Shown here piece by piece: positions 1 through 7,218 of a DNA stretch of 20,618 nucleotides; position 1 is the first letter of the stretch; the number at the start of each line of letters is the position of its first letter. The notes beneath the pieces were generated by a model. It did not search any database, was not told the origin of the DNA, and saw only the letters and a program-made list of their open reading frames with translations. This DNA comes from a virus, in the IMG/VR virus record IMGVR_UViG_3300032883_000153, positions 1 to 20,618 of that record. One strand, 5' to 3'. A program made the translations under genes and the position numbers.

Positions 1-258
1 AGCATTATCTGCCGCACCGGTTTCTTTAATAGAACCAGTTACAGCTATGTTATTGGCGGCCTCATTTTTCTGTTGCTGAATATAGATACGATCATCAGCG
101 AGGGTCGCACCAGCCTGTTCAATCGTCTTTCCAAAGCTGGCCTCGGCCTCTCCAATAGTCGTACCGAACGCCGCCGGTGGAGTCGGCACGTTCATGTAGG
201 GCGTGCCTTGATCGGTGGCCCTCTGCTTTGGTACTGGATCGTAAGGAACTTGTGGCAT
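1..258 (-). CDS. Internal virion protein, N-terminal part (runs off the window)
   Basis: Reading the minus strand from an ATG at 258 gives an open frame of 86 codons with no stop to the window edge, so this is a partial gene. The N-terminus begins MPQVPYDPVPKQ, is rich in Pro, Gln and Ala, and continues into a probably helical Ala/Glu/Gln-rich stretch. The start overlaps the stop of the upstream gene by one base (TAATG), the coupling style seen throughout the operon. Position after the gp14-like gene, and an opening typical of large internal core proteins of short-tailed phages (the T7 gp15/gp16 role, DNA ejection through the envelope), support the call. The catalytic or transglycosylase part, if any, lies outside the window, so the exact class cannot be decided. 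Confidence 0.7.
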   Translation of the reverse strand, partial: MPQVPYDPVPKQRATDQGTPYMNVPTPPAAFGTTIGEAEASFGKTIEQAGATLADDRIYIQQQKNEAANNIAVTGSIKETGAADNA

Positions 259-803
259 TACATCACTATTGGGTTTGCAGGAACATCAAGGCCAACACCA
301 GCCATCTTAGTCCACTTGTCAGAAACGCCGCTCGCACCACTAAGGATTGTGGAGGCGACATTAAATCCAGTTGCGGTTTGTGTGTTCGCGGCGGCTAACC
401 GATTGAGATTAGCCTCTTCTCCAAAGCCGAGCGCCTGAACCTTATATCCATAGGCCGTCTTTTGCGCGTTAGCCCTCGTCGTCGCTACATCTTCCGCTCC
501 GACCTCGGCCTGCGAGGCCCTGATATCGACCGCGGAGCCCTTGTTCACATCGAGTCCACTCGCGGACTGTTGAACCTTCTCCGAGCCAATCTGGAACCGT
601 GTAGTCATCCCGCCGCGCTGTGCTTCGACCTCACCGGCCTTAACCGCATAGTCAGCGTTCCGCTCAGCGATCCGTTGGTTAATCGACGCAATTCCAGCCT
701 TATACTGAAACTCAGCCTCCTTACCAGCGCCTGCCGTCATCTGGCCAAAGGCCCCGACAGCTGTGCCAACAGCCATAATACCTAGTGTTACCGGATCGGC
801 CAT
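258..803 (-). CDS. Internal virion protein, T7 gp14-like
   Basis: A 181-residue protein opening MADPVTLGIMAVGTAVGAFG. A hydrophobic Gly/Ala segment (about residues 5-24) is followed by a long, charged, Ala/Gln/Glu-rich helical region containing EFQYKAGIASINQRIAERNA and a conserved-looking block GSEKVQQSASGLDVNKGSA. This pattern is characteristic of the small internal core protein of podoviruses (gp14 role), which is ejected with the DNA and is thought to help form the channel across the outer membrane. Its ATG overlaps the previous stop by one base (TGATG, 801-805), and its own TAA overlaps the next ATG. The family call rests on remembered sequence patterns and on position between tail and larger internal proteins; the precise ejection role is inferred. 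Confidence 0.75.
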   Translation of the reverse strand: MADPVTLGIMAVGTAVGAFGQMTAGAGKEAEFQYKAGIASINQRIAERNADYAVKAGEVEAQRGGMTTRFQIGSEKVQQSASGLDVNKGSAVDIRASQAEVGAEDVATTRANAQKTAYGYKVQALGFGEEANLNRLAAANTQTATGFNVASTILSGASGVSDKWTKMAGVGLDVPANPIVM

Positions 804-1222
804 CAGGCGCTCCTCAATTCAAATTCAATAAAGCCGTCGTGCTTCGCGCCCATCCTAACTCCGAGCCACTTTAACCAGCGCTTTGATCGTTCTTCACTTG
901 CGACAACGTGACCAACAATCCGGGGGTAAATCGCAAGCATCCTTTTAACTTCTATCTGTGAATGACGGACAAAAGAGAACTGATGCTTTTCAACAAGCTC
1001 AGTTACCAAAAGCCATAAATAGGCTCGGTCATTAAGAATTGTCGGAGCAATAAGGCCCCAAATACAAACTGGCTCGTCATCGGAGAACCCCGCCCAAACA
1101 AAAATCGAGCGGCGAAAATAGGTTCGCATAAGCTTTGCTTCGTTCTGTTTTCCAGCATAAATGCTATGCTTGATAATCTCCGCGAGATTGCTTTCCGAGG
1201 CCGATTTAATTACAACTGTCAT
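803..1222 (-). CDS. GNAT-like phage protein (T7 gp13 / DUF2833-like)
   Basis: A 139-residue protein. The central part has a GNAT-like layout: a strand with FVWAGFSDDEPVCIWGLIAP (about residues 41-60), a strand AYLWLLV, then YPRIVGHVVASEERSKRWLKWL, which resembles the last strand-helix of acyltransferase-fold proteins. Small GNAT-like proteins are common between tail nozzle and internal virion genes in podoviruses, where T7 gp13 is needed for assembly of the internal core. No clear acetyl-CoA pyrophosphate loop (Q/R-x-x-G-x-G/A) is visible, so enzymatic activity is doubtful. The start is fixed by an ATGA overlap with the upstream nozzle gene (1219-1222). The call is moderately sure; its function in this phage is unknown. 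Confidence 0.6.
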   Translation of the reverse strand: MTVVIKSASESNLAEIIKHSIYAGKQNEAKLMRTYFRRSIFVWAGFSDDEPVCIWGLIAPTILNDRAYLWLLVTELVEKHQFSFVRHSQIEVKRMLAIYPRIVGHVVASEERSKRWLKWLGVRMGAKHDGFIEFELRSA

Positions 1223-3786
1223 TTGACTGTATCTCCGATAGTTATTTCGGGGATCACACCAAGAACAGTGGCCGGAACTGGATCATCAACTTGAAGGCAA
1301 ATCTGGCCAGGAACGTCCCAAAGAGCATCCATAATAATACGAACGTCACCAGTTAGAAGTGGAATTACTCCGTTAAGAGGGCTTGCTTTACTAAGCTGTT
1401 TAATTGGAATAACTGTTCCAAAAGTTCGCCCGGCCTTTAATCCACGAGTGTTCGCGGCGCGAACAGTAAGTGCATTGATCTTTTTGCGCTTGCCCTGTAT
1501 TGTAGGTTCTCCAATATCGAGATACATCGTCTGGAGTTGGGCCTGGAAGCCGAGGCCCGCAGTAACTTTAGTGGCCGGGCTTATAAGGGTGATAGAACCG
1601 CCATTAACAACTTGCGGAGCAAGAACGCTGCCATCAGCAAGAATTGAAACGGTTTGGCCTTCAAGATAATCAAGACCAGTAAACGTTGTTGCAGGTGGCG
1701 TCATTGACCAAGCGCCAGACAAAGCCGGTAGGGGGGTGTTATTTGAGTCGTTTGGTAGCGTTGCAGTAATTGGTTGAGTTATAGTTCCAGTCACTGATGT
1801 TGGACTGTTATAAACAGTTATCGTTGCGATGCCCCCACCAACACGGATAATACTGCCAACATTACCAGCTGCGAACACGTTTTGGTCCGCAGTAAAAGTA
1901 GCAACACCGCTGCTTGCACTGACAGTAAGATTAGCAACAGGTGTTGGCAATGTCGATTGCACTCCACAATCAACTGACCAAGCATCTTCCGCCCCGTAAG
2001 GGAAGGTTCGATCAGCAAAGCGCTCAATCGTTTGAACCCAACGACCACCAAGATAACGCTTAACAACAACGTAGACCGCATCCATTTGACCTTCAGTAAC
2101 TACCGCGACAGATTGGAAAAGACCAAGGGTGTCATGATGACTCCATCCATAGATTTCTTGTTCCTTGACAAAGGTGAGAGATAGAAGAACTCCATCGTCT
2201 CTGACCGCCCAAATAACTTTGAAAGGCTCCTCAGAATAGGCCCACTGAGTTAATTGATGACCGAAGAACAAATGGTTGGACAGAATTGAAATATCTTGTC
2301 CAGTATAGATATTGACGTAGAAATTATAAGAAAGGTCTCGAACAATGGAGCCCTTGGCCTGGACGAAAACGATATCGTAGTTAACAACGATTGGCGGGAG
2401 GTCCGAAGAGCCGTTGTAGGCCTGCGGAACAGCCGTGGCGTTTGCGGGGGTAATACCAGTAGTTGAAGCATTGCCACCACCACTAACTTGCCAAGCGCCT
2501 TTCGAGGTCAGGACAACAAGCCCGCCCGGCATTGGCAGCATAGCTTTAATCGCATTAACCTGGAGACTAACAAGGGTACCAGTGATAGCATCGTCAGGTT
2601 GGGTTGGGTCGGACAAATTAAAGTTATTGAAACTGCCCGGCTGGCTCATCCAAAAGGTCTGTGGGAGCGAAGTCGATCCACCATAGACCTGTCGCTGTTG
2701 GAAGAAACAGGTTGTGCCAGGATTATTGTTTGTAAATGGATTAGCTAGAACCGGAGGCGTTATACTAAAGTCCGGAACGATATTAGAGTCAATGAAAGAG
2801 ACTCCAGTAGCACTACCGACAAAGCCAAAAGCCGCGCCAGAAGGCACCGGACCAGCAAAAGATATCTCAGCTTTGTAGATATTATAAGCAACAGCACCAA
2901 CTGCAGGAGTCCAAGAAACAGTGACGGTTCCCGCAGTTGCTCCAATGTTAATACCAAGATGAATAACTGCGGGAGTTGACATAAGACTTTCTTGGCCATT
3001 TATATCTATTGAAGTCACAGCATATGCATAATCCGTTGTTCCAGCACCGCCAGTAATAACAGCAGCTACGCCTGTTGGTGCGAGAATAGTAGTACCAAAT
3101 GAAATTGTGGAAAACACCCAGTTTGTTGGGCTGATAAGCGTTAGGGTTTGTGGAGCATAGTTTGGATGCGTAAACGTCATCACACTCGCGGACTGAGTAA
3201 ACTTTAAGAGGGCCAGATCGGCGGCGGCATATGGTGAGGTGATTTTATACACACGCGAAGCCGTACCGCCAGAAACCCAGGCCCCAAAACCGGACGCATT
3301 GACAGGATTACCATTAACATCAAAGAGCGTAACGGTTGCGCCAGCAACAGTGACGGAATAGTAACGGCCATTGTAGCCGGTTGCACCGACAATGCCCTTG
3401 ACAAAAATCCAGTCGCCATTGACAAAGTTATTAGCAGGGACGGTAAGTTGACCCGGATTTACGTTCGATGTACCAGTTATAGCGAACGGAGCTTCAAGAA
3501 CCGAGGCCCCGTTGTTAATGAACCTTACATAGAGATCACCAAACTCGAGAATATAAGAAGTGATAGTGGAATATTGAAACTGAATAAGTCGGATCGCTTT
3601 GCTTGAGATTAGTCCTTGAAGAATAAACTTCGAGCCTTGCCGTGTTGAAAGGCCGGAGCGATAATCAACAAAGAAGTTCCGTACAAGAGCCATTCCAGAA
3701 TGATACTTCGCGAGATCTGTGTGCGCGAAAATGCTCGGTGCAAGTTCACCGGCCGCGAAGGAGGTTTGTATTTTATTCTCAGACAC
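1219..3786 (-). CDS. Tail nozzle / tail tubular protein B-like (stabilization protein)
   Basis: An 855-residue virion protein. The N-terminus (SFAAGELAPSIFAHTDLAKY, then RNFFVDYRSG at 36-45) is the hallmark opening of the podoviral tubular protein B / P22 gp10-like family, which forms the distal tail tube. Residues about 106-180 resemble the FCCH-type beta module often annotated as E1-like in phages (VNGDWIFVKGIVGATGYNGR, ending SGGTASRVY). Residues about 235-337 resemble a fibronectin-III-like module (YAYAVTSIDINGQES, then VAYNIYKAE). The C-terminal third holds another beta module and FTGLDYLEGQTVSILADGSV, typical of the family. The start is GTG at 3786, with GGTGAG upstream in the 28-base gap after tubular protein A. 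The protein probably caps the tail tube and contacts the cell envelope during ejection. Confidence 0.85.
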   Translation of the reverse strand: MSENKIQTSFAAGELAPSIFAHTDLAKYHSGMALVRNFFVDYRSGLSTRQGSKFILQGLISSKAIRLIQFQYSTITSYILEFGDLYVRFINNGASVLEAPFAITGTSNVNPGQLTVPANNFVNGDWIFVKGIVGATGYNGRYYSVTVAGATVTLFDVNGNPVNASGFGAWVSGGTASRVYKITSPYAAADLALLKFTQSASVMTFTHPNYAPQTLTLISPTNWVFSTISFGTTILAPTGVAAVITGGAGTTDYAYAVTSIDINGQESLMSTPAVIHLGINIGATAGTVTVSWTPAVGAVAYNIYKAEISFAGPVPSGAAFGFVGSATGVSFIDSNIVPDFSITPPVLANPFTNNNPGTTCFFQQRQVYGGSTSLPQTFWMSQPGSFNNFNLSDPTQPDDAITGTLVSLQVNAIKAMLPMPGGLVVLTSKGAWQVSGGGNASTTGITPANATAVPQAYNGSSDLPPIVVNYDIVFVQAKGSIVRDLSYNFYVNIYTGQDISILSNHLFFGHQLTQWAYSEEPFKVIWAVRDDGVLLSLTFVKEQEIYGWSHHDTLGLFQSVAVVTEGQMDAVYVVVKRYLGGRWVQTIERFADRTFPYGAEDAWSVDCGVQSTLPTPVANLTVSASSGVATFTADQNVFAAGNVGSIIRVGGGIATITVYNSPTSVTGTITQPITATLPNDSNNTPLPALSGAWSMTPPATTFTGLDYLEGQTVSILADGSVLAPQVVNGGSITLISPATKVTAGLGFQAQLQTMYLDIGEPTIQGKRKKINALTVRAANTRGLKAGRTFGTVIPIKQLSKASPLNGVIPLLTGDVRIIMDALWDVPGQICLQVDDPVPATVLGVIPEITIGDTVK

Positions 3787-3814
3787 TGATATGGCTCACC
3801 CGGTTGCCGGTAGA

Positions 3815-4621
3815 TCAATACATAGTTAGCATTGGCCCCCAATCAAAGGGGCCATTAGGAGAGTACTCTCCAACTGGATAAGTAATGCCGCGAGTTCTTA
3901 TCCAGTCCGGAGTGATATCGTTAACTGTAAGACCTTCGTTCCCGTCGCCTTGACGAGCGATAATGATGAAACCGTTTGCCTCCTGAATTTTCATGTTGGC
4001 AAGCGTTTTATCACCAATCAAAGCCATAACAAGGCGTCCAGCCAGAGCCGCGGTAAGCGCCTGTTGGAATTGAGAGTCCCATATATCAGGATTGGTCACT
4101 CGTTTGATGTAGCAAAGAAGGGCCTGCTCCTGATTTGTTAAGATGATCTTTGCATCAGAACCATTAACATCTGGCACACCGTTTAGAAGCTGGTCTATAG
4201 CGACTTTGAACTTGACAGGAGGGCCGTTCCAGAAACTCGGCGCGCCGCCAGTTATTGCAGTTGTAATTGGAACACCAGAAGCGAAGCCGGTTGTGAACTG
4301 CGGCACAATCCACAGAGGTCTAAGACAATCGGAAGGATAGGCGTACTCATAGGACCACGGAGGCGGCGGTATTCCTTTTGCCCAAGTGGCTGCGCCTGCT
4401 GTTGGATTTTCCGGGGTTCCGGGCGCTGCACAAACCAGCGTTAGATTTTGATAGTTCGTTGCGCAGTTCCACGGCGCCAATCGAAGCAACTCATCACGAA
4501 GCGCTCCAAGTAAAAGATTAACCTGTTGCGCTTCACTCGAGACCTCGACCAGCGAAGCAATCTGCGAGCGAGTGCCGATAGCGCTTAACGCTCGGTTGGC
4601 GATATCGACTTCGGCTGTCAT
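3815..4621 (-). CDS. Tail tubular protein A / head-tail adaptor
   Basis: A 268-residue protein opening MTAEVDIANRALSAIGTRSQ. A helix with EVSSEAQQVNLLLGALRDEL then leads to LLRLAPWNCA. This order (xIANxALxxIG, then xExSxEA, then RDxxLRxxPW) is the signature of T7 gp11-like tail tubular protein A, which forms the ring between portal and nozzle. The C-terminal half contains LLCYIKRVTNPDIWDSQFQQ and the helical AALAGRLVMALI, also usual for the family. The gene sits directly upstream of the nozzle gene, as in other podoviruses. The ATG at 4621 lies 12 bases after the preceding stop with only a weak ribosome site (GGATG), so translation may depend partly on coupling. Confidence 0.85.
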   Translation of the reverse strand: MTAEVDIANRALSAIGTRSQIASLVEVSSEAQQVNLLLGALRDELLRLAPWNCATNYQNLTLVCAAPGTPENPTAGAATWAKGIPPPPWSYEYAYPSDCLRPLWIVPQFTTGFASGVPITTAITGGAPSFWNGPPVKFKVAIDQLLNGVPDVNGSDAKIILTNQEQALLCYIKRVTNPDIWDSQFQQALTAALAGRLVMALIGDKTLANMKIQEANGFIIIARQGDGNEGLTVNDITPDWIRTRGITYPVGEYSPNGPFDWGPMLTMY

Positions 4622-4633
4622 GCTAGAGCATCC

Positions 4634-4819
4634 TTATTTGGGTTTATACTCGCCACACCAGTCAGTCTCACTGGCCCCAGGCCATAGTGACATAGCTGGT
4701 ATTCCAATAAGACTTGGCGGATAACGACAGCAGTAAGGAGCGCGATAAAACAAGCAAGTACCACAGTCATCAACAGGAGATGGTTTAGCTGCTGAGGTAT
4801 CAACGTTTACATCAGACAC
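4634..4819 (-). CDS. Small five-cysteine protein, probable metal-binding knuckle
   Basis: A 61-residue protein with cysteines at 19, 22, 30, 31 and 55, arranged as CGTCLFYR, then YCCRYPP, then DWCGEYKPK. A CxxC followed by C-R-Y-P-P and a terminal D-W-C-G-E-Y is a recurrent small-protein motif in bacteria and phages and suggests a zinc or iron-sulfur site with C19, C22, C30 or C31, and C55 as ligands; the metal is inferred. The start is GTG at 4819, five bases past the upstream TAA. No in-frame ATG precedes the cysteines, so GTG is the only sensible start. Its place in the tail region suggests an accessory virion or chaperone role, but the function is not known. Confidence 0.65.
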   Translation of the reverse strand: MSDVNVDTSAAKPSPVDDCGTCLFYRAPYCCRYPPSLIGIPAMSLWPGASETDWCGEYKPK

Positions 4820-4821
4820 GA

Positions 4822-5124
4822 TTAGCTCTTTCCGTTCGTGCCGCGCTCACTGCCGTGAGGAAGGCGTTGGCCGTGAAGACCAGAACTTCCGACCTCAGCC
4901 TCTTTTGGTGTTGGCGGTCCCTGTGTCCCATTGTTGCCCCAGTTCGTTCCATGAAGGCCAGGACCTGACTCGTGATGATTATACTCGCCGGTGTAGGGCG
5001 GAGAGTGATGGAACATTTCCTTAACAATCGGCCTTCCACCACCATGAGTCACACCACTATTCGACAGTGGTTCTTTCGGTCGCGCGGCCTCGGGGCCGAA
5101 CTCGCTGAGTGTGTCCTTGCTCAT
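4822..5124 (-). CDS. Gly/His/Pro-rich disordered phage protein
   Basis: A 100-residue protein of low complexity, rich in Gly, Pro, His, Asn and Ser, with no hydrophobic core and so probably disordered. It contains an imperfect internal repeat: GPGLHGTNWGNNGTQG and SSGLHGQRLPHGSERGTNG share GLHG and a later G-T-x-G. HH pairs occur at EMFHHSPP and YNHHESG. The ATG at 5124 overlaps the upstream stop as ATGA, which supports a real, coupled gene. I do not recognise a function. Similar short Gly/His-rich proteins are common between fibre and tail-tube genes of this phage type. Confidence 0.6.
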   Translation of the reverse strand: MSKDTLSEFGPEAARPKEPLSNSGVTHGGGRPIVKEMFHHSPPYTGEYNHHESGPGLHGTNWGNNGTQGPPTPKEAEVGSSGLHGQRLPHGSERGTNGKS

Positions 5125-5327
5125 GTGTGTTTTCCTTGTGATCCACAGTGATGAATTTCCTCTCCTGCCGTCGGAGCATGATAGCCGCGCCCAAGAGACA
5201 TTTTTTCGTGTGCGGCCTTCTTGCTATCAATGGTCAGGCCAATTTGCCCCACACCATTAGGGTTGTAGGCCTGACTTCGGGGCTCCGTTTTGCCCTCTCT
5301 AACCGTTCTATTAGCGCGCCCTTCCAT
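5121..5327 (-). CDS. Small basic phage protein of unknown function
   Basis: A 68-residue protein from ATG 5327: MEGRANRTVREGKTEPRSQA, then a patch NPNGVGQIGLTID, and a Gly-rich tail ending GSQGKHT. A longer frame begins at 5375. The start at 5327 is preferred because it overlaps the upstream TAA by one base (TAATG) and the protein then begins with a conserved-looking MEGRxNR segment. The sequence is basic and hydrophilic with a single Cys. It ends with an ATGA overlap into the next small gene. Placement in a run of short genes between the collar fibre and the tail tube suggests a minor virion or assembly factor. No function is assigned. Confidence 0.6.
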   Translation of the reverse strand: MEGRANRTVREGKTEPRSQAYNPNGVGQIGLTIDSKKAAHEKMSLGRGYHAPTAGEEIHHCGSQGKHT

Positions 5328-5719
5328 TATGAAGTCTCCTCTTTCGGTTTGGTTAAGAGTCGAGTATGATCCCATTTGTTCTCTGGGTCGTCAGCCATTT
5401 GCCGACGGACCTTTTCAAAGGCACCACCGTCAGTGTGGGCCTCTTTCAAAAGCTGCCTATACCGATCATCGCACCGCTCGAGTTCCTGTCTAAGATGGGT
5501 CGGAACGGGATGACCAAGTTCCTCATACATGAATTTAACGCTGTGAACATCATGCATGTAATTCATGTATCGTCGCATTTTCTCCGGAATTTCGGACTCC
5601 GCGTCGCGAACGTAAGTAACTACTTGTGCCAGCATATCGCGGATAGTCTTCAGCTCTCGGCCCATGCGCTCGAGACTGGCCTCCATAGAAAGCGGCGGTT
5701 TTTCAGTTTCGTCGGTCAT
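5327..5719 (-). CDS. Helical phage protein of unknown function
   Basis: A 130-residue, mostly helical, charged protein. Residues about 12-40 (SLERMGRELKTIRDMLAQVV) look coiled-coil-like. A second helical region around RRYMNYMHDVHSVKFMYEEL is unusually rich in Met, Tyr and His. The single Cys sits in QELERCDDRY. The ATG at 5719 forms an ATGA overlap with the 51-residue gene upstream, and the TAA overlaps the next ATG by one base. Homologous-looking short helical proteins accompany fibre genes in BPP-1-like phages. The product may be a small virion or fibre-assembly protein, but nothing in the sequence shows which. Confidence 0.65.
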   Translation of the reverse strand: MTDETEKPPLSMEASLERMGRELKTIRDMLAQVVTYVRDAESEIPEKMRRYMNYMHDVHSVKFMYEELGHPVPTHLRQELERCDDRYRQLLKEAHTDGGAFEKVRRQMADDPENKWDHTRLLTKPKEETS

Positions 5720-5871
5720 TTCTTTTTCTTCTTTCGCAAGATGCCAGTTTTAGCGTCGGCCCTGTTAAACTCTTTTCCAACGCTCTGCGGAACACCGACA
5801 CGGCGGGCGGCGGAAGGGTCGTGAGCGACCATTGCCATGAACCGAGCCTGCTTTCCGGATTTGCTTGGCAT
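5716..5871 (-). CDS. 51-residue basic phage mini-protein
   Basis: A short gene from ATG 5871: MPSKSGKQARFMAMVAHDPS, then ARRVGVPQSVGKEFNRAD, ending in LRKKKKK. The opening MPSKSxxQxxxMAMVAH and the later GVPQSVGKEF are a recurring small-protein pattern in phages of this type, by memory. Its ATG is two bases after the TAG of the collar fibre, and its TGA overlaps the next ATG as ATGA, so both boundaries fit the operon exactly. The net charge is strongly positive with a terminal run of five lysines, which suggests nucleic-acid or acidic-surface binding. The function is unknown. Confidence 0.75.
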   Translation of the reverse strand: MPSKSGKQARFMAMVAHDPSAARRVGVPQSVGKEFNRADAKTGILRKKKKK

Positions 5872-5873
5872 GA

Positions 5874-7217
5874 CTACCTCTTGATGATCTTGTTACGGAT
5901 CGAAGTAGGTTGAACACTTGTATGAGCACCGCTGCCGCCAGTTCCATTATCTGTCGTGAATGGATGAGTGTGTCGAACACTTGCACCACCAGACACGCCT
6001 GGGCCACCATTACCCGCACCCTTCAAGGCACCAGCCGCGCCTCCGACATTTTGATTATCGCTATCAACATGTGTATGATCTGGAGTATCGTTTCCAGTAT
6101 TTCCGCTATGTGTATGTGCTGGAATTTCTGAGGCCGTCAAAACATGTGTCTGCGCGCCACCAAGAACACTAAGACCCGCGCCGTTCAAAGTAGGCGTGGT
6201 TAATCTATTTGCTGCTGAGCCGCCCATATCGTCGCGGCCAGCGTAAGTAACACCGCGACCATCAGGGATATTAAAAGTGGTCGAGCCGTCGCCGTTACCA
6301 AACGGGAAAACTTGAATGGCCGAGCCATTGACATTCGCAACTACACTCGCCGTTATTGACGTTCCAGAACTAACGGAGGCCACAGTAGTTCCGGCAGAGA
6401 AGGCCGCGCTTTCCAGCGGCATACCAATATAGAAACCAGCGGTTGAGGAAATTCCTGTGACAGAGTTTGACCCGCCTGTTATCGTACAAGCAAAGGTCGG
6501 GGCAATCGCGGCAAGAAGCGCTGCGTCACCGGCGCGAGTAACGGCTTGACCATATTCAAGATACCAGCCGGATGGGGCGGTGAGACCAGCAAAATCAACT
6601 TCCATACCACTTGGAAATGTCGTAATGCCGAGGAGGCCCTGAGCTACAGCAATTGTAGCGGAATTGACAACTGGCTGCATCGCAGCGGAAACGGGAACAG
6701 TGTTTGGTGTCGCACTCGCAGCGATTGGATTGCCAGACGAGTCAAAAGCGAGATATTGCCCGGCGCGTTGCGCTACAGGTGGGATCGTATTCGGTGTTGG
6801 ATCGCTGACAGAAACGGCAAGGCTCCGAATAAAAACTTCGTTAATCTGTTGAATTTGCATTAAAAGATTATCAAAACCGGCCTCAATTACTGCCTGATAA
6901 AGTGTGCCTTGGTTTGCGAGAGAGATCGGTTGTGTTAGCGGGGCGCTTCGCAAGATTGTGAGGCTCGTTCCGAGGGCTATTGGCGGGCCGGTGAGAGGAT
7001 AATTAACCGTTCCGCCAACACCTGTTGGATTTGGTGAAACGGCTGCATTAAGAACAACAGTGTACAGGCTTGGTGAAAGCAGAGTTATATTACCGCTTGC
7101 ATCAGTATAATAAATTTGCAAATCTGCCGATGCAATACCAGGAAAAGAGAAATTGAACGCTGTCGTTGCGCCATTACCGGGAGCAATAATTTTATTTAAG
7201 GTTGATGAAACAGTCAT
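5874..7217 (-). CDS. Tail fibre with T7-gp17-like head and collar/receptor tip
   Basis: A 447-residue protein from ATG 7217. This start is chosen because it lies one base after the TAA of the spike gene; a 19-residue extension to 7274 would overlap the spike. Residues 1-135 match the podoviral tail-fibre attachment domain (NKIIAPGNGATTAFNFSFPG, then TILRSAPLTQPISLANQG). Residues about 204-335 form a phage tail collar domain (MEVDFAGLTAPSGWYLEYG, then GDGSTTFNIPDGRGVTYAGR), interrupted at about 242-305 by a Ser/Thr/Gly-rich beta insertion. The tip carries repeated HTH motifs (AHTH 367-370, HTH 381-383, HTH 416-418), which in other collar fibres can ligate metal. It has no signal peptide and one Cys, unlike the spike upstream. 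It probably anchors to the tail and binds a receptor. Confidence 0.85.
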   Translation of the reverse strand: MTVSSTLNKIIAPGNGATTAFNFSFPGIASADLQIYYTDASGNITLLSPSLYTVVLNAAVSPNPTGVGGTVNYPLTGPPIALGTSLTILRSAPLTQPISLANQGTLYQAVIEAGFDNLLMQIQQINEVFIRSLAVSVSDPTPNTIPPVAQRAGQYLAFDSSGNPIAASATPNTVPVSAAMQPVVNSATIAVAQGLLGITTFPSGMEVDFAGLTAPSGWYLEYGQAVTRAGDAALLAAIAPTFACTITGGSNSVTGISSTAGFYIGMPLESAAFSAGTTVASVSSGTSITASVVANVNGSAIQVFPFGNGDGSTTFNIPDGRGVTYAGRDDMGGSAANRLTTPTLNGAGLSVLGGAQTHVLTASEIPAHTHSGNTGNDTPDHTHVDSDNQNVGGAAGALKGAGNGGPGVSGGASVRHTHPFTTDNGTGGSGAHTSVQPTSIRNKIIKR

Positions 7218-7218
7218 G

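Noticed and set aside
1550-3480. A ubiquitin-activating-enzyme function for the nozzle protein, because of its FCCH-like module
   Set aside because: Only a small beta module resembles the E1 FCCH domain. There is no adenylation domain or catalytic cysteine context, and the rest of the protein fits a tail nozzle.
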